Source: Euglena gracilis (Eukaryota > Euglenida > Euglenophyceae > Euglenales). From it: 64,000 nt of DNA. The position numbers and the translations under genes were made by a program. The stretch covers positions 60,509,858-60,573,857 of the forward strand of contig CP154954.1 in assembly GCA_039621445.1 (NCBI GenBank), written 5' to 3'. The stretch's first letter is position 1, and every line of letters begins with the position of its first letter. A model generated the notes under the pieces. The model was not told where the DNA came from and made no database searches. It worked only from the letters and a program-made list of their open reading frames with translations. Shown here in pieces: positions 20,891 to 31,530 of this stretch.

Positions 20891-20896
20891 CCCCAG

Positions 20897-21040
20897 CATT
20901 AGGCTGCCGGCACCAAAAACACTGGAGCTGGAGAATCTGGAGTTAAAAGGGGGGCTAAGCGAGGCGCAGAAGGCAAGGCACGACACGTGGATAGCGAGTC
21001 TTATGCCAGAAACTGAGGTGGCCACTTTCACGAGTCCCCC
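20897..21040 (+). CDS. Candidate exon or ORF remnant, unknown
   Basis: After CCCTCCCCCAG the plus strand reads PAPKTLELENLELKGGLSEA and on through a charged helical stretch. No donor is clear. It lies just outside the left end of the DIRS-like element and could belong to a host gene interrupted by it. Confidence 0.25.
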
Positions 21041-21417
21041 TCCTAGCCCCCTGCTGGCGAGGGCTCTTTTTTGTTCTGCGGGTGGGGGTTCGAGATCAAA
21101 AGGTCCACGCGCATTGTGCATCGGTGTCAAATCCTCAATTGTCTGTTTCCCCCTTTGCGCGAGTTTGGTAAAAAAAACCAGGGGTGCCAGAGCATTTGCC
21201 AAGCCGACCATGGCCATCCTTTTATTTGAAATTCAATTTGGTTCCAAACGGCAGAATCAGACTCACAAAACCCTGTTAAAAAACCACCTAGCAACAAGCC
21301 GGGGCCCAGCGCGCCAGACAATCCGCGCAGCACCGCCCACGAGCACAGGCACACACCCTCGGACTCCCACGACAGAGGAAGGGGGAGGAAGGGACCAAGA
21401 GGGCGAAGCACAAGAAG

Positions 21418-21514
21418 ATGGTGAGGTCCTGCTTTCCTTGCCGGCTGTTCTGTTCTGGTGTGTTTGTGCGTGCGCGGGGGTGCTTCTTACTGCGCCTTTG
21501 TGGCCGGAGTTGGC
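21418..21514 (+). repeat. DIRS left inverted terminal repeat
   Basis: First 60 bases (21418-21477) are the exact reverse complement of 25921-25980; similarity continues with small indels to about 21514. Confidence 0.92.
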
Positions 21515-21740
21515 GATGATGAGGCCTCGTCCGACACCTTGGCGAAGTGGAACCGTCGTGGCCCCCCCCCCCCCCCCCCCTCACGCATGGTTGCTTGCTG
21601 GGGGACCCCCCCCCTGATGGGGATGGTGGTCTCTTTCTGGTGTGTTGCTGGGTGGGTGGTTGGGGCTGCTTGGTCGGGGGTCCCCTTTCTGGTTGGGATG
21701 TTTTTCTTTTTCTGCTGATTTTTTGGGTGGGGGGGTCGGG

Positions 21741-21843
21741 CTCACCATCTTCTTGTGCTTCGCCCTCTTGGTCCCTTCCTCCCCCTTCCTCTGTCGTGGG
21801 AGTCCGAGACCATTCGGGCTCCGCACTGCGAGATGGTGAGGTA
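21741..21843. repeat. DIRS internal complementary region
   Basis: 21741-21808 is the reverse complement of 21358-21425 and 21808-21843 is the reverse complement of 25971-26005. It therefore reads as a junction of the two outer ends. Confidence 0.92.
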
Positions 21844-22784
21844 CTGTGCACCCCCCTTTGGGCCATAATATTTTTGATGAAACGACACCAAGTCGCAAAT
21901 AATGAGCTTGGAAGGCCCCAAAATTTTCCACTGACCCAGCTGCTGGACTTCTTCCACTTGTAAACCAGCATTTTTCCACCATAAAACCCCAGCCCCTCTG
22001 GTGCTGTGGGGTTTCCAGTGGGTGGTGTCCACCCCCCCCCCTCTTGCAGAATTTCTTTGGTAAGGGAATTCACTCTTTCTGATGTCAAAGGTCGTTTACC
22101 ATCCAAAGACCATAACAAATTATTTTTGTGCCCAACCATGTGGGCTGTCCTTTCCACATACTCTTTCAATAGGTGCCAGGGGCTGATGAGGGGGGTGTGT
22201 GGTAAATTCAAAACTTCCTCCCATCTTGGGAATTGCCACCCTTTTCTTTGCAATAAAATGAAAATTTTTTCTCCCACGAAACTGATTTTTCGCTGTGTCC
22301 TGGCTAAATCAACCCCCCTGTGGAGGGCCAAAAGCCTCCAACAAATGATGAGTCTGTTTCTGAGCTCTTTCACAGAGAGTTCTGAGAGGGGTCTTGATTG
22401 TCTGATGATGTTGTTTAGAAAATCAGTGGGGTCCCAGAAATGGGCATACTTGCAGACATTGGAATTCCATTTCCTTTTCAATGGAGACAAAAGAGGGGAA
22501 AACCTCAATGACCCAAACCCTGGGAGTAATAAAACTGCTGCATATGCATTTCGTGCAGTGTTGAGGCTGTGAACAGCCAAATCAAGGATGGCCTCGGCCA
22601 TCTTGTGGACTGTGCAGTCCTGCAGGGGCACCCCTTTGTGCAACAATTGGCCCACCAATGTCCTGAAGGCTGAATCATATCTCTTGACATTTCCCAGATT
22701 TTTTATGTAAGTGTCGATACTGGACATCGAAACTTCCTGGGATTGTAATATTTGCCTGACACAATCCAGCAGGCCAATTTCCAC
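21742..22784 (-). CDS. DIRS tyrosine recombinase, frame-broken
   Basis: From 22784 the frame carries the N-terminal helices and the first catalytic Arg region (LLALHRGVDLART). The rest of the catalytic core lies in another frame from 22032 down: PHSTRGAG (H-x-x-R), VQQLGQW (the His/Trp box) and FHQKYYG (nucleophile Tyr). The change of frame maps to the run of ten C at 22032-22041. The start overlaps the RT frame by about 110 bases. It would insert and excise circular cDNA if intact. Confidence 0.82.
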
Positions 22785-24434
22785 CTTGGGGGGGGGGCAT
22801 CTCCTCCCCCCAGCAGTTGGTGAATAGACCCCATTGGGGGGGTACCAACAAAACTTTGCTGCCTGGCTTTCTGATTGCCATTAATTGGCGCCACCATGAT
22901 GTTGAAGCCCAGTGGGGTACGATCAACAGACAAGTCAGGTCTGGGTTTACCATTAATCTCTGAACCCATTGGGGAATGATGCTCCAGGGGGGGTTTGCAT
23001 AAACTGGGGGGAGGCCCCTCAAATCTGCTTTCAAGGCATCCACCAGCAAAGCCCCTTGGTGGGGGTATCGACAAACAAACTTGGGGAATTTTTTGTTGCT
23101 GGGTGTGCAAAACATGTCCACCTCTGGGGTGATGTCCTGTCTGAAAAATTTCAGAATTTGGTGAAAGATATGTAGGTTTAGGGTATAATCCCCTGGGTCC
23201 TTTTGCTCCCTGGTCAGGGAGTCTGCCAATTGCTCTTTTGAGGGAACCCAAACCACCTGCAAATTGATTTGCTTTTCTTGGCAATGATACAGCAGGGGTT
23301 TTAAAATGGAATTCAGGTAGGGCTTTTTGCCTCCCCATTTTGTTAGATAACTTACAGCCACTTGGCTGTCCACATGAAGCATTATGGTTTGTTTTGGTTT
23401 TGCCAGACTTTTTACTGTCTCCACTGCTGACATCAATTCTTTTTGGTTGATGTGAAGGATGTGCAGGTCCCTCCAAAAATCCTGCACTTTTTGGCCTGAG
23501 TTTTTGTCCAGCCCCCCCCACTGCCAGGTGCTGCTGTCTGAAAACAGATCCTGAGAGGCCTGGGATTGAAAGGCTCTGCCCACACCTGGCTGCAAAAACG
23601 CTTTTAACTCCACAATTTGATCTTTGACCCCCTGGGGAATGGTTAGGGTGTGGTCCCAACCCCACTTTGTGTGCAAATCCACCATTTTGCAAAGTTGATC
23701 TGTCAGAATTCTGAGAAATGGCATGGAGACTAAATAGCTTCTGACCTGCCCCACAATAGAGCTGAGTTTTCTGCAGCTCATTTTTTGTGCTGTGAGCACT
23801 TTTCCCAGCTCCTTTCTTAAGGATTTTAGTTTTTCCTGTGGGATTTCCAGCTGGCCCTTTTTCAAATTGACCCACTGGCCCAAATGTTTTATCTCCTGTG
23901 TGGGTTCCAGACAGGATTTGGGGAGGTTTAATCTGAAACCTGCCAATAAAAGGTCCTGCTTTATTTCTGCCAAATGTTGGGCTGCAGTCTTTTTGCTGGG
24001 GGCTAACAGCAAAATGTCGTCTAGGTAGATGAAAACTACCTTTCCCTCCTTTCTCCACTTCCTTTCCCAGACTCTCATGAGAGTCATAAACTTTTGTGGC
24101 AGGCTGCTGATGCCAAAACATGCAGCTTGAAACTGCCAAGTTTCCCCCCCCCCACTTGCATGCAGACATGTTTTTCCAGGCTGCTGTGCAGTTTTAGGTG
24201 AAAATAAGCATCTTTCAGATCTATTTTTCCACAGAACCATCCTTTTCTTAGGTATGGGAAAATGTTTCCCATGTGTTCCAGTCTGAACTTCTGGGGGGTG
24301 AAATAGTGATTTAACTGTCGACAATCTGAAATTAGTCTTTCCTTGGTCTTTTCCCCTTCTTTTTTGGAAATTATGAAGTAAGGGACAAAATGTTTTGCAT
24401 CCTCTGGGGGATTTGCCTGGTTGCCCCTGCACAT
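22675..24434 (-). CDS. DIRS reverse transcriptase-RNase H, frame-broken
   Basis: RT begins in the frame from 24434 (LISDCRQLNHYFTPQKFRLE, IDLKDAYFH) and continues in another frame from about 24155 (FQAACFG, FIYLDDILLLAP with the YLDD catalytic motif). The shift maps to ten C at 24144-24153. RNase H follows with FSDSSTWQWGG, NQKELMSAVETV and MLHVDSQVAVSY as acidic residues. A C-terminal segment with YANPPWSIIPQW and LIVPHWASTSWW matches the region after RNase H in DIRS elements. Confidence 0.9.
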
Positions 24435-25960
24435 TCGTATTCTCTCAGAATTTTTTGGGCAGTCATTACTTCCTGGGGGGCTTTGAAGGGAACTTTTAAG
24501 GACATTAGAGGGGGGAGGGGAAGATCTGCCATGACCCCTTCCCTTATCAGGTTAAATACCTCTCTGCTGGCACCTGCCTTTTCCCAGTGGGGGATACTGG
24601 CCTGCAGGGCTTTGTAAGGGGGCACCCCTGGATGTAATGTGTCTGGGGATTCCACAGGCCCCATCACTGGGGTCCTTCCCCCTGGCTGCCCCATCACTGG
24701 GGTCCTCTCTGGCTGCCCCATCACTGGGGTCACCTCTGGCCCTGCCATAGGGCTGCTCAAAGACAGGCTTTCCCCCTGTTTTTGAAAGATGGGGGAAGTT
24801 CTGTAGTGGGGAGGTACATATAATGCTGGGGGGTGAGGGCTGATTACCTTCTGGGGGGGCCCTGGTGTAGCCAATCTTGGGCCTCCCCCCCAAGGGCTGA
24901 TATCTTGAATGTACTGGCCTCCAGTGGCCACCTGAATTTGCTTGAAATGGCCTCCATTGGCCTTGATATCTTGATTGTAATGGCCTCCATTGGCCTTCAG
25001 GGCCATCTGGCCTTCTTGGTCTCCATTGACCTTCTCTCCAGCACTTTTCTTGTGTCTTCTTTTTCCCTCTTGGTTCCCCAGATGAGCCACCATGGCTACA
25101 TTTCCCTTTGGGTTTTGATGCCACCTGTCTTGGCTGTGGCTTGCTTCCCCTGGGGGGGATGATTTTGAGGGTTCTGGGGGGATAATTGGACATACTTCTC
25201 CCCATTGGGGTCCCTTGCTGTGATTCTGGGTTCTGTGTCCTTGACAATGGGCACCATGCCCTGTTGAATGATGGCTGCCATAGCCTTGGGCCCCAGGCCC
25301 TGTAGATAGATGGCCGCCATGGCCATTTTGAGGAGGGTGTCCACCTTCCTGAATTGAACCCTTTGAATTTGTCATATTTCCCCTGCCATAGGGGTGGGGA
25401 TGAGAAGGGGGATGGGTAGTCTGCCAGACCTGTTTTTCCCGCTCCTGACAATGTTTCCTTGATTGATGACTGTGATGGGTCTCCATGACCCAATGGGCCT
25501 TGCCCTGGATGGCTTCTCTGACGCTTTGCTCTGACCACAAGTGTCCAGGGTCCATGGCCGTCACAAAAGCTTTTTTGAAACAGGAAATTTCTGACGAACT
25601 GGGGGGCGGAAGGGTTGCGACGGCCACGGACGGACGTGTTGGCCCTGCTCCATCAGGTACTCCAGCGCCTGCAGTTCCTCGGTGTTTTCCAGCTTCGGCT
25701 GTCTGTCTTGAACGTCCTTGTGCTCCCACTTCCTCTTGACAGCTTGAAATTTTTTCCAACACATCTTTCATTGAATTCCGTTGAACACGTGTTTGATTTT
25801 TGAATGTCTTTGTCTTCCGTATTGACCGCACTCGCAGAGGTGATATTCTTTCTCCTTGAGGTCGAAGGGCAGAAATAGGAATCAGCCAACTCCGGCAACA
25901 AAAGGCAGTAAGAAGCACCCCCGCGCACGCACAAACACACCAGAACAGAACAGCCGGCAA
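24411..25960 (-). CDS. DIRS gag-like region leading into RT
   Basis: Pro-, Gly-, Gln- and His-rich frame with three copies of a (R)TPVMGQPE-like motif and VATGGQYIQD-type repeats. The last part (EGVMADLPLPPL, ILREYECAGATRQIP) is already the pre-RT region, so the true gag/RT border is earlier. A shift of frame to RT is needed near the G run at 24406-24410. A second shift is likely near 25601-25606, since upstream the better peptide (LENTEELQALEYLMEQ) is in another frame. Confidence 0.65.
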
Positions 25961-25980
25961 GGAAAGCAGGACCTCACCAT
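25884..25980 (-). repeat. DIRS right inverted terminal repeat
   Basis: Reverse complement of 21418-21514; exact over 25921-25980. Confidence 0.92.
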
Positions 25981-26090
25981 CTCGCAGTGCGGAGCCCGAA
26001 TGGTCTCGGCGTCTTAAAAAGTTGTGAGGCCATGCCTTGCTCGCTCACAAGTCTTTGTGCTTCGCCCTCGGTGTCCCTCCCTCCCTTGTC

Positions 26091-28030
26091 GGTTTTTCCT
26101 CGAGGGAGTAAGATTTTTCGGGCGTTTTCTTTGTTTGGTTTTTTTTGTTCTCGTTTGGCAACATTTTGCATGGGAGGAATTTGGCGCGCGTGTGTTCCGG
26201 GGGGGATTTAGAGCCAAATAAAAAATTGAAAACAGTTGCTACGCCCAAAAAAAAATGGGAAAATTTTGGCAGTCTCAGCAGTCTCGGAAGGACAGAAATA
26301 CTTCAAAGAGGATTTCATTCCGCCAATTTTCAATACCACTTTAACACCCCAGCAACTCTGTTGAGAATGTCTTTGGCTGCAGAATGAATGCACAATGACT
26401 CAGGAGCAGAGCTGGGTTTGGGGTAAGCTACCACGCAGTGGATGCAACCACACCGTGTGGGGAACCCCCCGGCAAAGTGGCAAGGCCCAGGCGAGGGTCA
26501 GAAACGGAGGCAGGGAAGGGAGCAAACCAAAACTCAGGCGAAAGCTCATTGCTTCAACCTTGCCGCGCTGCCAGGCACCGGATGGAACCGCACTCTCACC
26601 CATCGCAGCAAAGGAAATGGGAAACGGGTGAACATGGCACACGAGATGCAGGTGGGTCAGGGGGCACACGAAAGGCAGACAGCGTGTCACTGGACGTCAC
26701 TGTGCGACAACCAGGCTTCTTTTCAAGACCCCGGGGACAGGGCAGAACGGGAAGGCCTGGTGGGGGGGATCGACCCCCCCCACCCGGTTAAAAGTTGGTC
26801 CTTTTTAGGGGGGGGGGTGAAAAAAACGAACGTCAAAAAAAAGTGGACAAAATTTTGGCACAATCAAATTGTACTGATTTTTTCTCGTTGAATTTTTTGG
26901 ACTTTCAATGGCATTTTTTGCTTCAAAAACCTCTCAAAATCAACATTTTGAGAAAATGTTGATTTTTTGGAAGGTGTGAAAAAAATGGGGTTTTGGGTGG
27001 TTTTTTTGGGGGGACCCCCTATATGGGTCCCAAAATGGGTCCAAAAAAACACCCGGTGCCGAAGGCGCCGGAAAAATTTTTTCGGGTCCAAAAATTGGTG
27101 CTCCCAGAAATACGGGAAGAGGTGGTGGGAGGGGGGGTCGACCCCCCCCCCCCCCACCCACCACCCTGGCTGTTTGGCCGATTCCCGTTCTGTCCTGCCC
27201 GGGGTGAAGGGGTCCCCCCAATCTGGAGCAGCGTGGGGAAACACCGCCGGGGGAACCCCCCCCAAATGGGGTCGTCTAAAAGCATTTCTCAAAAAAAAGT
27301 CAATTCACCAATTTTTTTTCGCCAAAATCCAAACTCATACCCGGCCGGCGTCCGACCCAGGAAACCTGGCCCGGACCCACCCACCCACCCACCCACCCCT
27401 GCGAGGGGGGGGGGGGTATGAGTCAAAAGGGAGCCTGGCGACGATGATGGTTCAAACCAAGCGAACCATTTCGATTTTGAGAAACAGAAATGCACCGTCA
27501 ACCGTGTCTCCATTTGTTGTTGTTGCCCCTTTCAAACAGCCAAAAGCAGCCAGAGCAGGGGAAAAAAAGAGTCAAAAGTGGCAATAATCGCCAAAAGTGT
27601 GAAAGTGGTCAAATGGCCAAAAAAAAAACGTCAACAGTTGGAAATTCCCAAAAGTGGCCAAATGTGCTAAATAACAGAAATGGGCAAGAGCGGCCAAAAT
27701 GGCTGAAAATAATGCCCAAAATGACCAAAAAAATGACCTCATCGCCCTGTGTCATCAAAGGTCCTTGAAGTCTGGCCAGCTACCAGGCTGGATCTGGCAC
27801 GTACCTGGTATAATTTTTTTGCCCCACGTTGTTTCCCCAATGTTATACAAACGCAAGCACCGTCTGGCACCCTTGAGCAGATAAACAAGCAGGAAAAAAC
27901 CCAAATATAACTGGGTTGAATTTTTTTGCTAAATTTTGAGACGAAAACCCCCAAGACCTACAAAAACGCTTTGTTTTGGCCTTTTTGCCCCTTTCAAAAA
28001 AATATTTGGGGAAACTTTGTGGAAATTTAT
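26091..28030. other. No gene recognised
   Basis: Long frames exist (for example 26442-26891 plus) but lack family features or convincing borders. G/C runs at 26762-26820, 27127-27170 and 27375-27417. Confidence 0.35.
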
Positions 28031-28035
28031 TCGGT

Positions 28036-28110
28036 CCAGCCTGCCAGAGCCGCACATGTTTTCTTTCAACGTGAGTCAAGTGGAGGAGCTGGCTGGGAAA
28101 GAAAGATGGT
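28036..28110 (+). CDS. Candidate exon, unknown
   Basis: After TTCGGTCCAG reads LPEPHMFSFNVSQVEELAG. Higher complexity than its surroundings, but no clear donor or homology. Confidence 0.2.
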
Positions 28111-28144
28111 TGACTGGATCCCCTTTTTTAAGGGTGTCGTCTGG

Positions 28145-28312
28145 CCTGACACACACACCCACACCCACACACCCACCCACACCACACACTCACCCGTTCA
28201 TACACGCACGCACATGCGCGCACACACACATACGCGTCCACGTGGACACGTGCACACGTGCACACGCGGACCTACGCGCACGCGCGCGCACACACACACA
28301 CCGAAAAAAAAG
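28145..28312. repeat. (CA)n / (CG,CA)n low-complexity tract
   Basis: Alternating CACACA, CGCACG and CACGTG units; may form Z-DNA. Similar to the first 40 bases of the window. Confidence 0.9.
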
Positions 28313-28571
28313 CTCAAACTGAAAATGTACACTGTTGTTTGGTGGACGGAAACGGAGAATCACAGCTAAAAAATCCCCTTGTTCCATCATTTGGTGTTAA
28401 TGGCACGCTGGGGTGGAACGTGGTGAGGTGAGGCAAGTCACAATGGAGAGGTGCCATGAGAAGGTACCTGTCGCAAATGGAGCAGTTACCACCAATCCAA
28501 AGTCCAAACGAAGAGTTGGGGAATGATACTCAAAACGCAAACTGCAACGGTTTTTTTGTGTTTTTGTCTCG

Positions 28572-28760
28572 ATGAAACCAGGGGTTGGATTCATCGGGTT
28601 TGCAGCACAACAGGTCCCCCAGCGGTCTTCGGTTGCTGTGGACCGCCCCCAGGACTTGGCAGGGCAAGTTCGGGGGAAATGGTGGCGCCGGAAAAGGCAA
28701 GGGATGCCTCAAGGAAGCACACAGCCTCGCTTGCCTTGTGCTGATGGTGGTCTGGCTTTG
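28572..28760 (+). CDS. Candidate exon, unknown
   Basis: Plus-strand reading with AAQQVPQRSSVAVDRPQDL followed by a basic stretch. Borders are unclear and identity is unknown. Confidence 0.2.
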
Positions 28761-29565
28761 ACCTGTGGCAAAAGGAAAAGGTGGAATTGATATCGGAGGC
28801 CTTTGGAAAAACTGTGGGAAAATTGCGGAAAAATTGCGGGAAAATTGCAGAAATTGCGGAAAATTGCAGAAATCGCGGTTCTGGGAATCACTGCACTTCT
28901 GCTAGCGGGGACTGAATAAAATTTTGCAATATGGGCGTAAAGTTTGAGCCGTTATTCACACGTTTTCCAACAAAACGGCCCAAAAACATGATTTTTGTAT
29001 TTTTGGGAACGTTCTGATTCTGGAAATATGGAATTTCTGTGGTGAAAAATCAAAACCCAGCAAAAAAAATGTCGAAAACTATGGTATTAGGTGAAATCTG
29101 GTCGACTGCGAAATTTTTTGAAGTCGAAATTATTTCCAAGCAGAAATTGGAGGGAACCAAAAAAGGCCCACCAGAAATAACAAAAAAAGCACCTAGGTTC
29201 CCTTGTGAAATGTTCAAGGAATGGCCGGAACTCATTTCGCCTTCCATCTCAGGTACATGCGGAAAAAAATATGCAAAGAGGGAAAAAAACTGTTCAAAAA
29301 TTGCGGAAAATTGCGGAAATTGGGGGGGAAATTGTGGATATCAATTTCCCCCCACAAAGTAAGCTTGCCGCTCAGCAGCCCAGAAATGCTGGTGTTGATG
29401 AACAATGATGCGCAGGGGACGGGAGGTGCATTGTGTGAGTGTTTGATCATACGTGGGTTGATGGGTCGGTGGGTGTGGTCAGGCTTCTTTTTACCAACCT
29501 GGGGGCCCCCCGTACCTCCCCAACCTGGGGAACTTGGGGGTTGGTTTTGGGTCCTGGTGCCTGCC

Positions 29566-29869
29566 CATGCTTGTGCTTGCCAACTGGGGGGGGGGGGGTG
29601 GGTGCTCTAGGGTGCCTGCCCCTAGCAGGCACCCCCCCCCCCCCGGGGGATAGGGGTCCGGGCCGGACCCAGAAAATTATCATTGAAAATGGCCGTTTCC
29701 GGGCCCCCGGCGCCTTCGGCGCCGGGGTCGGAGGGGGGTGCCTGCTAGGGGCAGGCACCCCCCAAAACCCTACCCCCCCCCGGGGGGGGGGGGGCGGATC
29801 GGGTGCTATGGGGTGCCTGCCCCTAGCACCCCCCCCCGTGGGGTAGGCACCCGACTAAGCACAAGCCTG
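29566..29869. mobile_element. hAT-like MITE with perfect 8-bp duplication
   Basis: Starts CATGCTTGTGCTTG and ends TAAGCACAAGCCTG; flanked by identical TGCCTGCC (29558-29565 and 29870-29877). Same family as 2588-2989, sharing the GCCCCTAGCAGGCACCCCCC interior. Confidence 0.88.
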
Positions 29870-29980
29870 TGCCTGCCGACCAAACCATTCCCCTTGAAAA
29901 TGGCCATTTTCGGGATGCTTTAAAAAACTGCCCCCCCCCCCCCCAGGGGGGATGTGGGGTGGGGGGAGGATGCCACACAC

Positions 29981-30145
29981 CTACTGGTGGACACACTGCG
30001 CCCGCTGGCCGCCGCCGTGCATGTCGTCGTCCTCGTCGTCGGAGTGGCGCGACGAGTCGTGGTGGCCGGCCCGGCCCTGGGGGGTGCTGCCCGCGAACTC
30101 GTGGAGGAAGCACTCCTCGGCCTCGCTCAGGTCAACGTCGGTGTC
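29981..30145 (-). CDS. DNAJA: DNAJA exon 13, acidic tail and CaaX box
   Basis: Reads [17 protein letters not shown], then [14 protein letters not shown], and ends QCVHQ-stop (TAG at 29981-29983). The start is set by the rule CTG plus five bases before the exon. An in-frame TGA shortly upstream forbids a longer exon. The matching 5' border after exon 12 was not found. Confidence 0.85.
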   Translation of the reverse strand, partial: DTDVDLSEAEECFLHEFAGSTPQGRAGHHDSSRHSDDEDDDMHGGGQRAQCVHQ

Positions 30146-31268
30146 CATGGCAGGCGGTCATTCCCTCGCTGATTTTGTTTCTTTGTGCGAAGGAATGCAT
30201 ATGTGACTTTGACTGTGGGAAATCGTTTCAGACAGGAAGGGAGTGGCAGGGCAACAAAGGACCCTCGAAAAACGGGACGCAAAAAAAAAGCAGAAAGACA
30301 CAAAAAAAAAACGCAAATGGCATGTATAAATCCTCCAGGAGCTCCCCAAGATATGCACTTTCTGCAAGAGAGGGCGTAGAAAAGAATTTTGGCTCCGCCG
30401 AGGAGATTTTTTTTGTTTCGCATGAAATATGCAATTTGGTGACCAAAAAATGCAAAAATGTCAAAAAAAACTAACAAAATTTTTAGTCTCGAGGGAAAAT
30501 TGTGACAGGAGTTTTTAAATGTCAAAAAAATCGCTGGGAAAAAAAGAACACAAAAAAAACCAAAAAAAATGCAAAAAAAAATGCAAAACGCAAAAAAACA
30601 ACAAAAAAAGTGTTTGCCTTCCCCCAGTCTAAGGCAGCAACCCCACATGACAAGTGGGACGGCATCAGGGTTCTCCATAAATGTAGTGGGGGGGTCGGAC
30701 CTCCCCTTCTTTGGTCCAGGACGGGGGGGGGGACACCAAAAAAAAAGGTGTGGCCGGGTTGACTTTCAAAATTGACCCTGAATGCCGTTTTGGCATTTTG
30801 GGGGTCAAACTCCCGAAGAAAATTGCGAAAAGCACCGTAAAGAAAAACTGGCCTTTTTGGGACGCCCATTGACAAGTTAGAGGCAGACACCCCTGCTGTC
30901 ACCCCCCCACCTCAACCTGTGACACCCTCCTATCGAACCCTGACCGGCATGGTCTTGTGGTTTTCCCAGGTGTTGATAACAACGTTCCAAGGGGCAGTGG
31001 TAAATGAGCGGACTTATTCATCATGCACAAAATACAAAATCAAAATCCCACAAGGGTGCGACACATAAATTGCAAAACCTGTCCATCTGCATTCATGTTC
31101 CATTCTGACCGCCACGATTGGACGAACACAAATGAGAAAGAAGAGACAACCTGGTCCATCCGAGTTGGAGCAGGCAGTCCAGGGCCACATGGGAAACCGA
31201 TAAAGAAAGACATCTTTGGAATATATTTTTTTTATATTTATCATTATACATTATTATTATTCTTATTC

Positions 31269-31316
<48 letters not shown>

Positions 31317-31433
31317 TATATTATGATTATGATTATGATTATGATTATGATTATGATTATGATTATGATTATGATTATGATTATGATTATGTATTTATAT
31401 TATTATTATTATATTATTATTATTATTATTATG

Positions 31434-31464
<31 letters not shown>

Positions 31465-31466
31465 TA

Positions 31467-31530
<64 letters not shown>

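Larger units (their letters stand above)
21358..26090 (-). mobile_element. DIRS-like tyrosine-recombinase retrotransposon
   Basis: About 4.7 kb, coding on the minus strand in the order gag-like, RT-RNase H, tyrosine recombinase. Structure is diagnostic: inverted terminal repeats (21418-21514 against 25884-25980), plus an internal complementary region at 21741-21843. That region is made of two halves, one the exact complement of the left outer end (21358-21425) and the other the exact complement of the right outer end (25971-26005). This arrangement is used by DIRS elements to close a circular intermediate. The right border may reach 26090, where sequence again resembles the left end. Several frame changes at C runs make it defective as read. 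Confidence 0.93.

Noticed and set aside
22703-24169. 488-codon minus frame overlapping RT
   Set aside because: Shadow frame; the catalytic motifs are in the overlapping frame.
24552-25538. 328-codon minus frame overlapping the gag-like frame
   Set aside because: Shadow of the Pro/Gly-rich gag reading; the other frame continues into the RT and has the repeats in phase.
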